The notes beneath the pieces were generated by a model. That model saw only the letters and a program-made list of their open reading frames with translations. It searched no databases and had not been told where the DNA came from. The position numbers and the translations under genes were made by a program. Shown here one piece after another: positions 7,952 through 18,600 of a stretch of DNA of 64,000 bases (position 1 is the first letter of the stretch; every line of letters starts with the position of its first letter). Source of the stretch: Chloroflexota bacterium (GTDB taxonomy: Bacteria; Chloroflexota; Anaerolineae; Promineifilales; Promineifilaceae); assembly GCA_018004935.1 (NCBI GenBank), contig JAGNBF010000018.1, positions 1-64,000 on the forward strand, written 5' to 3'.

Positions 7952-10069
7952 TCACTCCCCTCTCCCCACCGGCAACACAAACCCAAACGTACTCCCCACC
8001 CCTTCCTGACTTTCGGCAAATACCTGGCCCCCATGCGCCGTGACAACGGCGTTGACCAGAGCTAACCCAAGTCCAACCCCCTCGGCTCCCCGTTTCACCG
8101 GGTCAGCCATCTGGGCAAAGCTGTTCCAAAGTTCCGGCAGGCGAGCCGAGGGCACACCGATACCCGTATCCCGCACGGCCAGATGCACCATTTCCCCTTC
8201 CGGCCAGCAGGCCACCGTCACCTCACCCCCTTCTGGAGTGAACTTGATGGCATTTTGCACCAGGTGGTGGATGGCTTCGCCCAGGCGCGACCCATCGGCG
8301 GAGAGGCCAGGAATGGCCCGGCCATTGTGGTGGTGGAGTTGAATCTGGCGCGACTCAGCCAGCGGCCGCAACGGTTGCAATGTTTGCTCAATCAAAACGG
8401 GCATATCCACCGGCCCCAGCCGCAACTGCCCCTGCTTCTGCAAAAACGAAGCAAACGACACCAGATGCTCCACCATATTTTTGGCCGTTTTGATCCCCTG
8501 CTTCAGACTCTCCAACTCTTCCTTTTGTTCCGGGAGCCAGCCATCCGTACCGTGCCGCTCTAAAATGTGCAGGGAGAAACCAATATTGGCAAACGGTGTC
8601 CGCAATTCATGCGACACCACCCCGATAAAAGCCGATTTGAGCTTATCCACTTCCTGTAACTGACTATTGGCCTGCGCCAATGAAGCATAAGCGGCCTGCA
8701 AATCTTTGTTCACCCGCTCCAGGTCAGCAAAAAGGCGGGCATTTTCCAGAGCCACAGCGGTCTGGTCAGCCAACGTACTCAACAAGGTCAAATCTTTCTC
8801 ATAAAAGCGACTGCGCGAATTTTTCGGCCCCAGGCCAAACAGGCCAATCCATTGCCCCTGGGCATGAATAGGCACATAAACCTCCATCCCTAACGAAGCC
8901 AGCCATTCTTTTTCTTCGGGGGCGGCTTTGTGGAATTGAGGGAGCATATCAATATCGTACTGGGTAAGGGGTTGACGAATCTGGCTCAGATGGGTGGCGA
9001 TGGGGCTGGCAGAGGGTAAGGTTCCCAGCACCAGGCGATCAGGCCCAAAGCTTTGTACACTCCGAAATTCAAAAACCTGGGCTGGGGCGGATAAGGTGTC
9101 TACCAGGAAAAGGGTTCCATGTTGTAATCCCACCCCCTCGCTGATGAGGCCTATGGCGACAGCCTCGAGTTTCTGTAAATCCACAATGTTGCTGATCTGG
9201 GCACTATAACGGCGCACCAGGCCAGTAGTATCATAGTCAGAATCGGCGGTAAGACGCGCGGCCGCACCCTGTAACAGCATCACGAAGGGGCGGAACAGGA
9301 ACGCGGCCGCGATTACCAGCACCATTCCCCCATACACCGACTCATAACCGGGAATATCCGCCAGCAGGCTATCCAGTAGCCGTTCCCCCAGCAAATACAA
9401 AAGCGCCAACAAGGCCGACGCCATGACGTAACTGAACAGCCGCCGCACAAACAGACGGACATCAGGCAGGTTATAGGTCAACCCGACCAGAGCCATAATC
9501 AGCAAAGGAACCCAGCGCCAGATGAGCGCGAAGTTATATTGCTCCGTAAACCAAAGGCCGTCACTGCTGATCAGGCTGAGTAAAATGAATAACCAGAAGG
9601 TAAGCCGGTTACGGTGCAGGGGTTGCAGGCGGGTCTGATGGTAGGCAAAGGAGAGGGTAGCTACGATGCGGCCGCCGATGACAGCCCACAAACTCACCAG
9701 CACAACCAGAAAGGTTCGGGCGTCCAGGAGAGTGGGTAAAGCCAGAGCCAGGACGAGAAATAGCAGGGCGACAGCCAGAGAACCGCGCCGCCAGCCCCAA
9801 GAAACATCAGCGGGGATAAAAGCGGAAGTCAGGTGCAGGAAGGCCACAGAAAGTAGGAGTGTGCCCGCGGCCGCGAACAGGAGGCTCAATTGCGAAATGA
9901 ATAACCAACCAATCAAACCACTCCACAGAGTTGTGAGCAGAAAATAAACCGCCAACCAGCGTGTCAGCCAGGTTTCTCGCGTTCCCCGTACCCACACTAA
10001 CAGTGCCAGCAACACCCCGGCCAAGGCAGTAATCCCCAGAAACAACGGCTGTACACTACTCCACAACAT
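7952..10069 (-). CDS. Membrane-anchored sensor histidine kinase with GAF domain
   Basis: A 705-residue sensor kinase. Roughly ten hydrophobic segments fill residues 1-270 (7TM-type sensor). A GAF-like domain spans about 285-445 (AVAIGLISEGVGLQHGTLFL and DQTAVALENARLFADL). A short coiled coil leads to a HisKA domain with phosphoacceptor H487 in VVSHELRTPF. The C-terminal HATPase domain shows the N box (VQNAIKFTPEGG), G1 (DTGIGVP) and G2 (GVGLGLALV). It probably autophosphorylates in response to a membrane or small-molecule signal. No response regulator is adjacent. The gene ends in a tandem-repeat tract and terminator. Confidence 0.9.
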   Translation of the reverse strand: MLWSSVQPLFLGITALAGVLLALLVWVRGTRETWLTRWLAVYFLLTTLWSGLIGWLFISQLSLLFAAAGTLLLSVAFLHLTSAFIPADVSWGWRRGSLAVALLFLVLALALPTLLDARTFLVVLVSLWAVIGGRIVATLSFAYHQTRLQPLHRNRLTFWLFILLSLISSDGLWFTEQYNFALIWRWVPLLIMALVGLTYNLPDVRLFVRRLFSYVMASALLALLYLLGERLLDSLLADIPGYESVYGGMVLVIAAAFLFRPFVMLLQGAAARLTADSDYDTTGLVRRYSAQISNIVDLQKLEAVAIGLISEGVGLQHGTLFLVDTLSAPAQVFEFRSVQSFGPDRLVLGTLPSASPIATHLSQIRQPLTQYDIDMLPQFHKAAPEEKEWLASLGMEVYVPIHAQGQWIGLFGLGPKNSRSRFYEKDLTLLSTLADQTAVALENARLFADLERVNKDLQAAYASLAQANSQLQEVDKLKSAFIGVVSHELRTPFANIGFSLHILERHGTDGWLPEQKEELESLKQGIKTAKNMVEHLVSFASFLQKQGQLRLGPVDMPVLIEQTLQPLRPLAESRQIQLHHHNGRAIPGLSADGSRLGEAIHHLVQNAIKFTPEGGEVTVACWPEGEMVHLAVRDTGIGVPSARLPELWNSFAQMADPVKRGAEGVGLGLALVNAVVTAHGGQVFAESQEGVGSTFGFVLPVGRGE

Positions 10070-10190
10070 AGACTTATTTTGCCCGATATTGCTATATTCG
10101 TGAAATAGGATAACCGGGTAAAAGGCAGTTCAGATCCGGATTTTATGACACCAATTTTTAGTTTCGACGTATCATAAGCATGAAAGCCTG

Positions 10191-10239
10191 TAGGACGATT
10201 TTGTAAATCGTCCGCTGGGCGATTTACAAAATCGCCTTA
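10191..10239. repeat. Paired inverted repeat (GGACGATTTNNTAAATCGTCC family)
   Basis: GGACGATTTTGTAAATCGTC and GGGCGATTTACAAAATCGCC are two adjacent small palindromes that can also pair with each other. Copies lie at 42757-42785, 59529-59580, 59635-59682 and 61269-61321, each beginning TGTAGGRCGATTT. The element ends 15 bases before the ribosome site of the next gene. Confidence 0.8.
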
Positions 10240-10260
10240 CCTTTTGGAAGGAGTGTTCCC

Positions 10261-11103
10261 ATGTTTGACAAACTTAGTAACAGTTGGCGACTGGTAAAAG
10301 CCAGTGCCGCCGTCCTCATGGCCGATAAAGAGCTGATGATCTTTCCCGTCATCTCCGCGATTGGCGCGTTGATCGTCAGTCTGACCTTCGCGTTTCCCCT
10401 GTTTCTGTCCGGCTTTTTTGAGAATGTGCTGGGTGGGGTAGGGCAAATCGTGGGGCTGGTTGTGCTCTTCGTCTTTTACATCGTGCAATACTTCGTTATC
10501 TTCTTTTGCAACACAGCCCTGGTGGGCGCGGCCCTCATCCGCCTGAACGGGGGCGACCCGACGGTGGGTGATGGGTTCCGCATTGCTCTCAAACACGCCC
10601 CCTCGATTTTGGGCTATGCGGCGATTTCTGCGACGGTGGGTATGATTTTGCGCTGGCTGTCGGAGAGAGGCGGCTGGATCGCACGGATTGTTGTGTCGTT
10701 GATTGGGTTTGCCTGGAACATCGCCACGTATCTGGTAGTGCCGGTGCTGGTGGTGGAAGAGGTTGGCCCGGTGGAAGCGATTAAGCGAAGTGCCGGGTTA
10801 TTGCGTAAGACGTGGGGAGAACAATTGGTGGGGAATTTTGGTATTGGTACGGTCTTTGGCTTGATCACGGTCCTGATGGTTATTTTGATGATACCGGCGA
10901 TCATCCTCGCGGCCGCACTGCAAAACGTCGTCCTCATCATCGGCGTCATCGTGCTGTTTGTGATGGGTTTCATCCTGTTGGGGCTGGTGAACTCCGCCCT
11001 GAGTGGCATCTACGCGGCCGCGGTCTACAACTACGCCGCCAACGGCAAAACCGGCGAATTCTTCGACCCCGACATCATCAAACACACCTTCCGCACGAAA
11101 TAA
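10261..11103 (+). CDS. DUF6159 family membrane protein
   Basis: A 280-residue membrane protein with about six helices. It opens with the characteristic amphipathic segment FDKLSNSWRLVKASAAVLM, then D-K-E-L-M-I-F-P. It also carries AALIRLNGGDPTVGDGFRIA and VLVVEEVGPVEAIKRSAGLL, which are recurrent in the DUF6159 family. The molecular role is unknown. GGAAGGAG lies about 10 bases before the ATG. The gene stands alone between a kinase and the 3' end of an ABC permease gene on the other strand. Confidence 0.85.
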   Translation: MFDKLSNSWRLVKASAAVLMADKELMIFPVISAIGALIVSLTFAFPLFLSGFFENVLGGVGQIVGLVVLFVFYIVQYFVIFFCNTALVGAALIRLNGGDPTVGDGFRIALKHAPSILGYAAISATVGMILRWLSERGGWIARIVVSLIGFAWNIATYLVVPVLVVEEVGPVEAIKRSAGLLRKTWGEQLVGNFGIGTVFGLITVLMVILMIPAIILAAALQNVVLIIGVIVLFVMGFILLGLVNSALSGIYAAAVYNYAANGKTGEFFDPDIIKHTFRTK

Positions 11104-11197
11104 AGTGAACAGTGAACAGTGAAAAAAAGTGAGCAGTAAGTAGTACACACAACTACTCACTACTCACTACTCACTGTCCCTGTCCCCTGTCCCCTAC

Positions 11198-14100
11198 TCA
11201 CTCATACCGCAACGCATCCGCAATCACCACCTGGGCCGTAGCGCGGGCGGGTAGCCAGGCGGTCAGCAAACTGGCGGCGATGATGGCAACGCCAATCCCC
11301 GCCAGCGCACCCCAGGGGGGCAGGAATGCCAGCCCCTGGTCGGCGGCGACTTGCAGGTAGAGGTTGTAGGCGAAGGTCAACGCCAGCCCATAGCCGATAA
11401 TGGCCGCCAGACCGCTGACGAAAATCCCCTCGAACAAGAACACATTTTGCACCATGCCCTTGCTGAAACCGATGGCCCGCAAGACGCCAATCTGTTGGCG
11501 GCGTTCCACAACGGCCCGGATGGTCACAACCCCTAGCGCGGCGATGCCGATGAACAGCCCCAGCCCGATGAATCCTTGAATCAGGTAGAAGATACTGCGG
11601 ACTGAGGCGCGGCTGGCTTCAAGTTGCTCTTTGGGCAGAGAAGTCTGCAACCCACTGCGGCTGAACTCACCTTCGATGGCGTTCGCGGCCGCACGCGCCG
11701 AACTCCCCTCTGGCAGGCGCAGGAAGAACCGGTTGGGCTGTTCATAACCCAGCAACGCGGCCGCATCCTGATTCATCGTCGCCCCAAAGAAATTCGGCGC
11801 AGAGCTGATAACCCCAATAATCGTAAACTCATGGGCCACCCCGTCCACCCCGGTCAGGGAGACGGTGACAGGCTCAAACAGATTGGCAGACGCGCTGATG
11901 CTGTTCACCGCAAACGCCTCTGCATTGCGTTGAGCGGTGGGGTCGCCGCCCCGGTCAATCGAGAAATCGTCAATCAGGATGAGGCTGGCGTCGTTTTGTA
12001 CCGCCGCCCACACCTCAGCCGCCGATTCATACCCCTCTGCCCAGCCGCCCAGTTCCAGGCGATGGGTGGCGAAGAAGGTTTCGTCTACGCCATTGATGAG
12101 GTAAGACGCGGCCGCGTCCATCTCCGGACTTTGCGCTTTGACGGGGCCAAACGTTGCGGCCGCGACCGTCTCCGGCGCACTGATTTCCCCTTCTGCTACC
12201 AACGTGTCCAGCGCACCTTCCAGTTCCGCCACCTCAATCGGGTTGAATGGATTGGCCTGCACCAGCACATCATAATCACCCGACCCGGAGATGGGGTCGA
12301 GGAAGTTGCTGAAGGTGTTAGTGATGGTGATGGTGCTCACCAGCGTGAAAATAATCAGGCTGAACATCGCCAGAGTGGTGGCGGTGCGCCCTTTGTTCAT
12401 CACCGGGTAGGCAATCGCCACCCGTGCCACCGGTAGCAGGCGGCCAAATCGCCCTAGCACCCCGGCAAACAGGTTGAGCAAACTGTCGGCGTTGTAAAGG
12501 AAGAGCACAATCGCCCCGCCCACCAGAAACAGCCCACTGATGAAGAAGTCACCCGGATTACTGCCCAGGTCGGCCAATGCGCCCGCACTGCGGGTCGGCA
12601 AGGCCCAGTACAGAATCAGCCCCAGCCCCACGAAGGAGTAGGCCAGCCGCTCCGGGACACGCAGCCAGTTCATCAGTTGCCCCAGGCCGATGATGAACAG
12701 AGAGACACCCATGCCATAAACCCCAATCTGTTCGGCAAAATTGACCCCGGCATAGGCGAAGGCGTACCCTAACACCAGCAGAACCGGCCCTCGTGCCAGC
12801 AGTCCGCCCCAAAAGTTAAGGATGGCTTTTGGCCCGGCCAGCAGGAAGAGGCGGATGGCTTCGCGGACATTCCCTTTGCCCGCTTTGGTGACAGCCGCCT
12901 GCCAGACCAGGAACGGATGCAGGAACAGCACCCACTGGCTCTCGCGGGGCAGGGTGGGCAGGTTGAGGTCGCGGATGGCGGCGATAATATTGACGCGGCT
13001 GATGCGAATGGCGGAGATGCTGACGGTGATGAAGGTGATAACCAGCCCCAGGCTGTACCCAATCAGAGCGGAGCGCAGACTGACGCGGGGAATGATGTTC
13101 AGGGTACTGTTGGCGAGCAGGCTGGCAATCCCTTGCGCCAATAACATGGCCGCCCCAACCCCCAACAGTGCCCCCACCGCCGAGGCCAAAAAGTTATAGG
13201 CCAGCCCTTCGCTGACGAATTGGCGAATGAGGTCACTGCGTTGTAACCCCACGGCGCGGCTCATCCCCAGTTCGGATTTACGCTCGGCGGCCAGGACGGA
13301 GAAGATGAGGAAGATCAGCAGGATGCCGCTAAAGATGGAGAAGGTGCCAAAGGTGACAAACAGGGTGGTGATGAATGAGGCACTGCTCGCGGCCGCGTCC
13401 AGTTGATCCAACTTCACCGGATTCACAATCAAATCCCCGGCGGCCGTTTCCAAACGGGTCACGGCGGCTTCTGTCAGGTCTACCCCCGTCTCCCGGTCGC
13501 CTGCATTAGAGACGAGAATGGCCGTAATCTGCTCCGCCTGGGCGAAGAAGGATTGCGCCTGGACCAATGTCCAGATGACCGCCGGAGATGCCCCCGCCAG
13601 TTCGCCATCGGGCACGATCCCAGCCACGGTGAACGGGGTGGGTATTCCTTTGACCAGCAGTAGTTCATCGCCGGTGCTGATGTCTAACGCTTCGGCGAGG
13701 GATTCGTTGACGAGCAGTTCGTCATCGGCCAGGGTGGTCAGCCCTTCCGGCAAGGTGAACCCATCGCCAGTCACATCCCCCACGCCCCACACCGCGACGG
13801 CGGCTTCGGAGAGGTTGCTGGTGCTGTTGAAGACGGGCAGGGTTTGTACGATGACGGGCGCGGCCGCGTCGAGGGTTTCACCATCTACCAGGGCGGCAAT
13901 GTCCTCGGCGGTTGCGGCCGCGAACCATTGCGCCGTGTCGGTGTCGGTGTTGGGGGTCGCACTGAAGCTAAAGCCTGCGGCCGCTTCGGCCGCCACCGGG
14001 CTAATCTCCTCATCAATCGCCCCCAGGCCGTCATACACTTCCACCTTCACCGAGTAGTTGATGGTGTCGCCGATGCCCAGGGCACTGGTGATAATCAGGG

Positions 14101-14287
14101 TGGAGAGGGCCAGGCCAACCACGATGAGCATGGTTTGGGATTTGCGCCGGGGCAGGTTACGAATCCCCAGGCGGAAAGGCAGGGGGAAACGCAGGGCTGT
14201 CAGACCAACGCCTAAAAAAATCAGAGCCAGCAGCCCTAATAAAATAAACATTAAACTATCGGCAGGTACACCAAAGATTGTATCCAT
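11198..14287 (-). CDS. ABC transporter permease, FtsX/MacB-like, large two-domain form
   Basis: A permease of about 1029 residues. An N-terminal helix and RNLPRRKSQTMLIVVGLALS introduce an extracellular MacB-like domain (about 60-300). A first FtsX domain follows (about 305-440, with ERKSELGMSRAVGLQRSDLI), then a four-helix middle block, a second MacB-like region, and a final FtsX domain with ERRQQIGVLRAIGFSKGMVQ. Such proteins act as mechanotransmitting exporters of lipids, lipoproteins or peptides. The ATG at 14287 is preferred to an upstream TTG. It is transcribed after the ATPase gene at 14458-15240. The many GCGGCCGC words encode Ala-Ala-Ala stretches in the outer domains. Confidence 0.9.
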   Translation of the reverse strand: MDTIFGVPADSLMFILLGLLALIFLGVGLTALRFPLPFRLGIRNLPRRKSQTMLIVVGLALSTLIITSALGIGDTINYSVKVEVYDGLGAIDEEISPVAAEAAAGFSFSATPNTDTDTAQWFAAATAEDIAALVDGETLDAAAPVIVQTLPVFNSTSNLSEAAVAVWGVGDVTGDGFTLPEGLTTLADDELLVNESLAEALDISTGDELLLVKGIPTPFTVAGIVPDGELAGASPAVIWTLVQAQSFFAQAEQITAILVSNAGDRETGVDLTEAAVTRLETAAGDLIVNPVKLDQLDAAASSASFITTLFVTFGTFSIFSGILLIFLIFSVLAAERKSELGMSRAVGLQRSDLIRQFVSEGLAYNFLASAVGALLGVGAAMLLAQGIASLLANSTLNIIPRVSLRSALIGYSLGLVITFITVSISAIRISRVNIIAAIRDLNLPTLPRESQWVLFLHPFLVWQAAVTKAGKGNVREAIRLFLLAGPKAILNFWGGLLARGPVLLVLGYAFAYAGVNFAEQIGVYGMGVSLFIIGLGQLMNWLRVPERLAYSFVGLGLILYWALPTRSAGALADLGSNPGDFFISGLFLVGGAIVLFLYNADSLLNLFAGVLGRFGRLLPVARVAIAYPVMNKGRTATTLAMFSLIIFTLVSTITITNTFSNFLDPISGSGDYDVLVQANPFNPIEVAELEGALDTLVAEGEISAPETVAAATFGPVKAQSPEMDAAASYLINGVDETFFATHRLELGGWAEGYESAAEVWAAVQNDASLILIDDFSIDRGGDPTAQRNAEAFAVNSISASANLFEPVTVSLTGVDGVAHEFTIIGVISSAPNFFGATMNQDAAALLGYEQPNRFFLRLPEGSSARAAANAIEGEFSRSGLQTSLPKEQLEASRASVRSIFYLIQGFIGLGLFIGIAALGVVTIRAVVERRQQIGVLRAIGFSKGMVQNVFLFEGIFVSGLAAIIGYGLALTFAYNLYLQVAADQGLAFLPPWGALAGIGVAIIAASLLTAWLPARATAQVVIADALRYE

Positions 14288-14352
14288 GAGAGGTTCATCC
14301 ACGCGCAAGGGCGAAAATTGGTTTGACGGGGTAACGACTAAGGTATCGCAGG

Positions 14353-14393
14353 TTGAGCTTGTCGAAGCCTTGTGTTGCCTTCGACAAGCTCAG
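14353..14393. repeat. REP-like hairpin (TGAGCTTGTCGAAG family)
   Basis: TTGAGCTTGTCGAAG pairs with CTTCGACAAGCTCA across a 10-base loop. It lies between the ABC ATPase and permease genes of one operon, so it would be part of the mRNA. Confidence 0.85.
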
Positions 14394-14457
14394 GCAGCAG
14401 GTTTAGTCTTACGTGATGGGAGACAATAACCAATATACTAATAACTAATACACTTAA

Positions 14458-15240
14458 TTACGCGGGTTGCATAGCCGGGACAAGACCCACCCCGTACCCA
14501 TTCACTTGCGGGATAGTGATAACGGGCGCGGCCGCGACTTTTTCCTTGCCATCACTGACCACCAGCCCGTCTTTCATCCACACAATGCGGTCACATTGGT
14601 CGCCAATCTCCTGGGAATGGGTCACGATGACAAAGGTCTGCCCGTTTTCCCGATTCAGGCGGCGCATCAAATCCATGATTTCCTGCGAGGTACGGCTGTC
14701 CAGGTCGCCGGTGGGTTCGTCCGCCCAGACGATGGCCGGTTTGTTGACCAGGGCGCGGGCGATGGTCACACGCTGTTGCTGACCACCGGAAAGTTCGGTG
14801 GGGCGTTGTTCGCCTTGCTCCCCCAGTCCCACGGCTACCAATGCTTCTTGGGCCATTTTGCGGGCGTCTTTGGCCTTGATACGACGGCTGTAATCCAGGA
14901 GCAGGGGCATTTCTACATTTTCGATGGCGCTGAGGACGGGTAACAGGTTGTAGAACTGGAAGACGAACCCCATATTGGCGGCACGGTAGGCGGTGCGCTC
15001 TTTGTCGGTCATTTTGGCCAGGTCGCGGCCGCCAATTTCGATCACCCCTTCGTCAATGGCGTCCAGCCCGGAGAGGGTGTTGAGCAGGGTGGTTTTGCCA
15101 CAGCCCGATGGCCCCATGATGGCGACCATTTCCCCTTCTTTGACGGTTAAGTCCAGGCCGCGTAACGCCTGGACAATCACTTTGCCGGTGTTGTAGGTTT
15201 TCTTAACGCCGTTGGCGCGAATAATGATGTTGTCACTCAT
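14458..15240 (-). CDS. ABC transporter ATP-binding protein, LolD/MacB-type
   Basis: A 260-residue ATPase with Walker A GPSGCGKT at 43-50, Q-loop [10 protein letters not shown] near 95, signature LSGGQQQR near 146, Walker [15 protein letters not shown] near 168 and H-loop VIVTHS near 203. The [10 protein letters not shown] segment after Walker A is typical of the LolD/MacB/FtsE branch, which pairs with FtsX-like permeases. It is directly upstream of such a permease. The ATG at 15240 has GAGGGAA before it; a longer upstream frame is rejected. A sigma-70 promoter lies about 90 bases upstream. Confidence 0.93.
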   Translation of the reverse strand: MSDNIIIRANGVKKTYNTGKVIVQALRGLDLTVKEGEMVAIMGPSGCGKTTLLNTLSGLDAIDEGVIEIGGRDLAKMTDKERTAYRAANMGFVFQFYNLLPVLSAIENVEMPLLLDYSRRIKAKDARKMAQEALVAVGLGEQGEQRPTELSGGQQQRVTIARALVNKPAIVWADEPTGDLDSRTSQEIMDLMRRLNRENGQTFVIVTHSQEIGDQCDRIVWMKDGLVVSDGKEKVAAAPVITIPQVNGYGVGLVPAMQPA

Positions 15241-15326
15241 TCCATTCCCTCTTTTTAGCTTAGTAGAGATGGGCCAATTGTGGCGCATCGGGTTGATTGT
15301 GGTAGAGCTACTGCCCTAATGTGGAC

Positions 15327-15355
15327 ATGATAGCGCAATCTTGATATTTTGTCAA
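15327..15355 (-). promoter_or_regulatory. Sigma-70-type promoter for the ABC exporter operon
   Basis: On the minus strand TTGACA (15355-15350) and TATCAT (15332-15327) are separated by 17 bases. The AT-rich stretch upstream (15356-15380) could act as an UP element. The expected start is near 15320, giving a leader of about 80 bases before the ATPase ATG. Confidence 0.7.
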
Positions 15356-15420
15356 TATTTTGCACATATAATTTCTAGATTTACCCATCTTTGCCCGATT
15401 TGACGTAATAACTAAGCCAT

Positions 15421-15469
15421 TGCCTGAGCCTGTCGAAGGCAACACGAGGCTTCGGCAAGCTCAGCCAGC
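15421..15469. repeat. REP-like hairpin (TGAGCCTGTCGAAG variant)
   Basis: TGCCTGAGCCTGTCGAAGGC is followed by GGCTTCGGCAAGCTCAG. It belongs to the same family as 14353-14393 and lies in the 432-base gap between two divergently transcribed units. Confidence 0.8.
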
Positions 15470-15553
15470 GTAAGGCTTAGCCGTTAGAATTTGCCAGAAA
15501 ACTCCCAAGGAAAGTCGCTTTTGAATGGGCTAAAATGGGGTTGACACCATATA

Positions 15554-15611
15554 TACGGGTGGGCCTTGTGCCTGCCCTCTTGTGGCAGGGCAGGCACAAG
15601 GCCCGCCCGTA
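15554..15611. repeat. Long hairpin, ACGGGTGGGCCTTGTGCC family
   Basis: Two 25-base arms (15554-15578 and 15587-15611) differ at one position (GGGTGGG against GGGCGGG). Related pieces preceded by GTTGACACC or GGGTACGG occur at 25154-25197, 38030-38062 and 40703-40763. Confidence 0.8.
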
Positions 15612-15672
15612 CCCAAAATCATTATCTTAAGGTTTATAATTGACACGCGGCCGCGTCTTTTACATCCTGGTT

Positions 15673-18600
15673 ATGAATACTCAACGCCGACTAAACAACG
15701 ACCTCTCCTTTACCCTACCTTCACTGGACAAAATCATCCATCAACTACAGCCGGGTGAACGTCTATGTTATCTATATCAATCCCCGAGTGAACATCAGGC
15801 CATCATTGCCCCTTACATACGTTATGGCCTGGAAAATGGGGAGGCCTGCCTGTATATCACGCAAGAACACACCGTAGCCGAGGTGGAAACATTATTGGCT
15901 TCGTCTGATTTCCCTCTGACTCACTACTTACAGTCAGGGCAATTGATGATTGTACGAGCCGCGGCCGCGTACCAACATGAAGGCCATTTCACCCCGGCCG
16001 CACGGCTTCAATACCTCACCGACCAGACCGAAAAAGCTCTGCAACGCGGGTTTAGGGCTTTGCGCCTCCTGGATGACATGAGTTGGTCTTTGTATGAACC
16101 CCTCGACTCTCGCCAGATCATTGCCCATGAAGCCCACCTCGATGCGTTAACTCACATTCTGCCTGTTGTTGCTATCTGCCAATACAACGACTCCCTTTTC
16201 CCCCCAGAAATTCTGCTCGACACCCTGGTAATCCATTCCCTTATCATCGTTGGGGGAGCCGTATGCCACAATCTCTACTACATCCCACCCGACAAATTCC
16301 TGCAAAGCCTGCACGACCCTCAAAAAGAATATCAGTATTACCTTAATCACCTTCGATCTTCGGCCCAATTGCATCATGCTCTCCAATCTACCGAACGACG
16401 CTACCAGGAATTGTTCAATAACCTGCCCATTGGGCTATACCAGATTACTCGTGAAGGGGAAATCCTCAATGTGAACCAGACCCTGGTTGAGCTATTGCGT
16501 TACCCCAACGCCGAAACCCTACTCCAGAGCAACATCCGTTCACTGTATGTCAACACCAAAGATCAGAACTACCTCTGGGAAAAAATGTGGCTAGATGACC
16601 CCGTGACAGATTTCGTGACCCAAATACGTCGTTATGATGGCACGATTATCTGGGCCAGACAGAACATTCGCACCATCGCCAGCACCACAGAACACCCCGT
16701 AGTTTACGAAGGCATCCTTGAGGACATTACGGATCGTCGGCAGGCGGAAGAAACGTTGCACAAATTGTTGCGTGCCGTAGAACAAACCGATGACAGTGTG
16801 GTGATCACCAATCGCAAAGGGATTATTGAATACATCAATCCGGCCTTTGAACGGCTAACGGGTTACAGTGTCAATGAAGCCCTGGGACAGACCCCCCGCC
16901 TACTCAAATCAGGGGTACATGATGAAAGGTTTTATCAGCAATTGTGGACAGCCATTCTACGCGGCGATACATTTTGGGCGGAGTTTACCAACCGGAAAAA
17001 GAGCGGGGAACTGTATTATCAGGAAGAAACGGTAACACCCATCCGCAACAGTCACGGCGAAATCACCCATTTTGTTTCGACGGGACGAGATATTACGGAA
17101 CGGAAGCGGCAGGAGTTGGAAAGAGCGCAACTGTATGAAGCGGAGCGGCAACAACGCCAGCATGCGGAAGCCTTACATGCGGCTGGTGTCAGTGTCAGCA
17201 GTACGTTAGACATGCAAGAGGTGCTGGAGCGGATTCTCAATGAACTGGGCAAGGTAATTGCTTATGACAGCGCCTCTGTGCTTTTGCCGGAGGGGGATAG
17301 TGTGTGGATCGCGGCCGCACGGGGTTTACCCCTGAAATCTTTATTCGCTCACCAATTGTTCCGGGCCAATGCACTCCTGATTGACATGAAAGAAAACCAC
17401 CAACCCCTTATCCTGGAGGACGCCTCTGCGGATCCCCGCTTTGAACAGTTATCGTCCACCTATTACATCCGGGGGTGGATGGGTGTGCCCCTCCTGGCAC
17501 GAGACAGACTCATTGGTTATCTAACACTGGATAGCCGCACACCGGGGACTTATTCCATCCAACATGCGAATCTGGCGATGGGATTCGCGGTGCAGGCGGC
17601 TATGGCCGTAGAAAATGCCCGCCTGCATCAAGATTTACAAAAGCAGATACAGGTATTGCAAGAAGCCCAGGTACGCCTGATCCAGAGTGAGAAATTGGCG
17701 GCCATTGGCGAACTGATCGCGGGTGTGGCCCATGAGTTAAACAATCCATTGGGCACGGTGATTCTGTATGCCCAGTTGTTACAGCGCAAAATCGGCGACG
17801 CGGCCCAACAAAAGGATTTAAGTATCCTGGTACAGCAGGCTCAGCGAGCGGCTGGGATTGTCCGGGCTTTGCTCGATTTTGCCCGGCAACGACCCCCAGA
17901 ACGGATGCCGATTCAGTTGAATGACATCATTGCCAGCGCCCTCAGTCTCATGGCCTATGAGCTACGTACCCATAATATCCAGTACCGTACCGAGCTAACC
18001 AATGATTTGCCACTGACACTGGCCGATAGCCATCAACTCCAACAAGTATTTATTAATCTGCTTAATAATGCTTACCAGGCGATTAGCAGTGTGCGGCCGC
18101 AAGGCACCCTTACCATCAGCACCGAATTAGGCCCTTCGCTTTTCCTGCGCCAACAGCGCCATTCCCCCCTCATGCTCCGCGCCCGTCTGGCAGATGATGG
18201 CCCAGGGATATCGCCTGAGGCGCTGAATCGTGTTTTTGATCCCTTTTTTACGACCAAACCTCCGGGAGAAGGGACCGGACTGGGGCTTTCTGTTTGCCAT
18301 GGCATTATTAATGAACATGCCGGTCACATTTGGGCCGAGAGTCAACTCGGACAGGGAACGACCTTTTTTGTGGAGATTCCCTGGATCAGGACAAAGCCTG
18401 ATGATGATGAAAGCGTGGCGGAAAATAATGGGCGGCCCGCGGCCGCGATTTCCGGCACCATTTTGATCATTGACGACGAAACGGGCCTGCGCCAGGTAAT
18501 TGCCCGTGCCCTCCGCCAGGAACAGTATCAGGTAGATACGGTGGATGACGGGCAGGCCGGGTGGCAGAAATTACAGACGAATGATTACGATCTGATCTTG

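Noticed and set aside
11624-12436. A 270-codon open frame on the plus strand
   Set aside because: It is the shadow of the FtsX-like permease gene on the other strand, without a ribosome site or recognisable motif.
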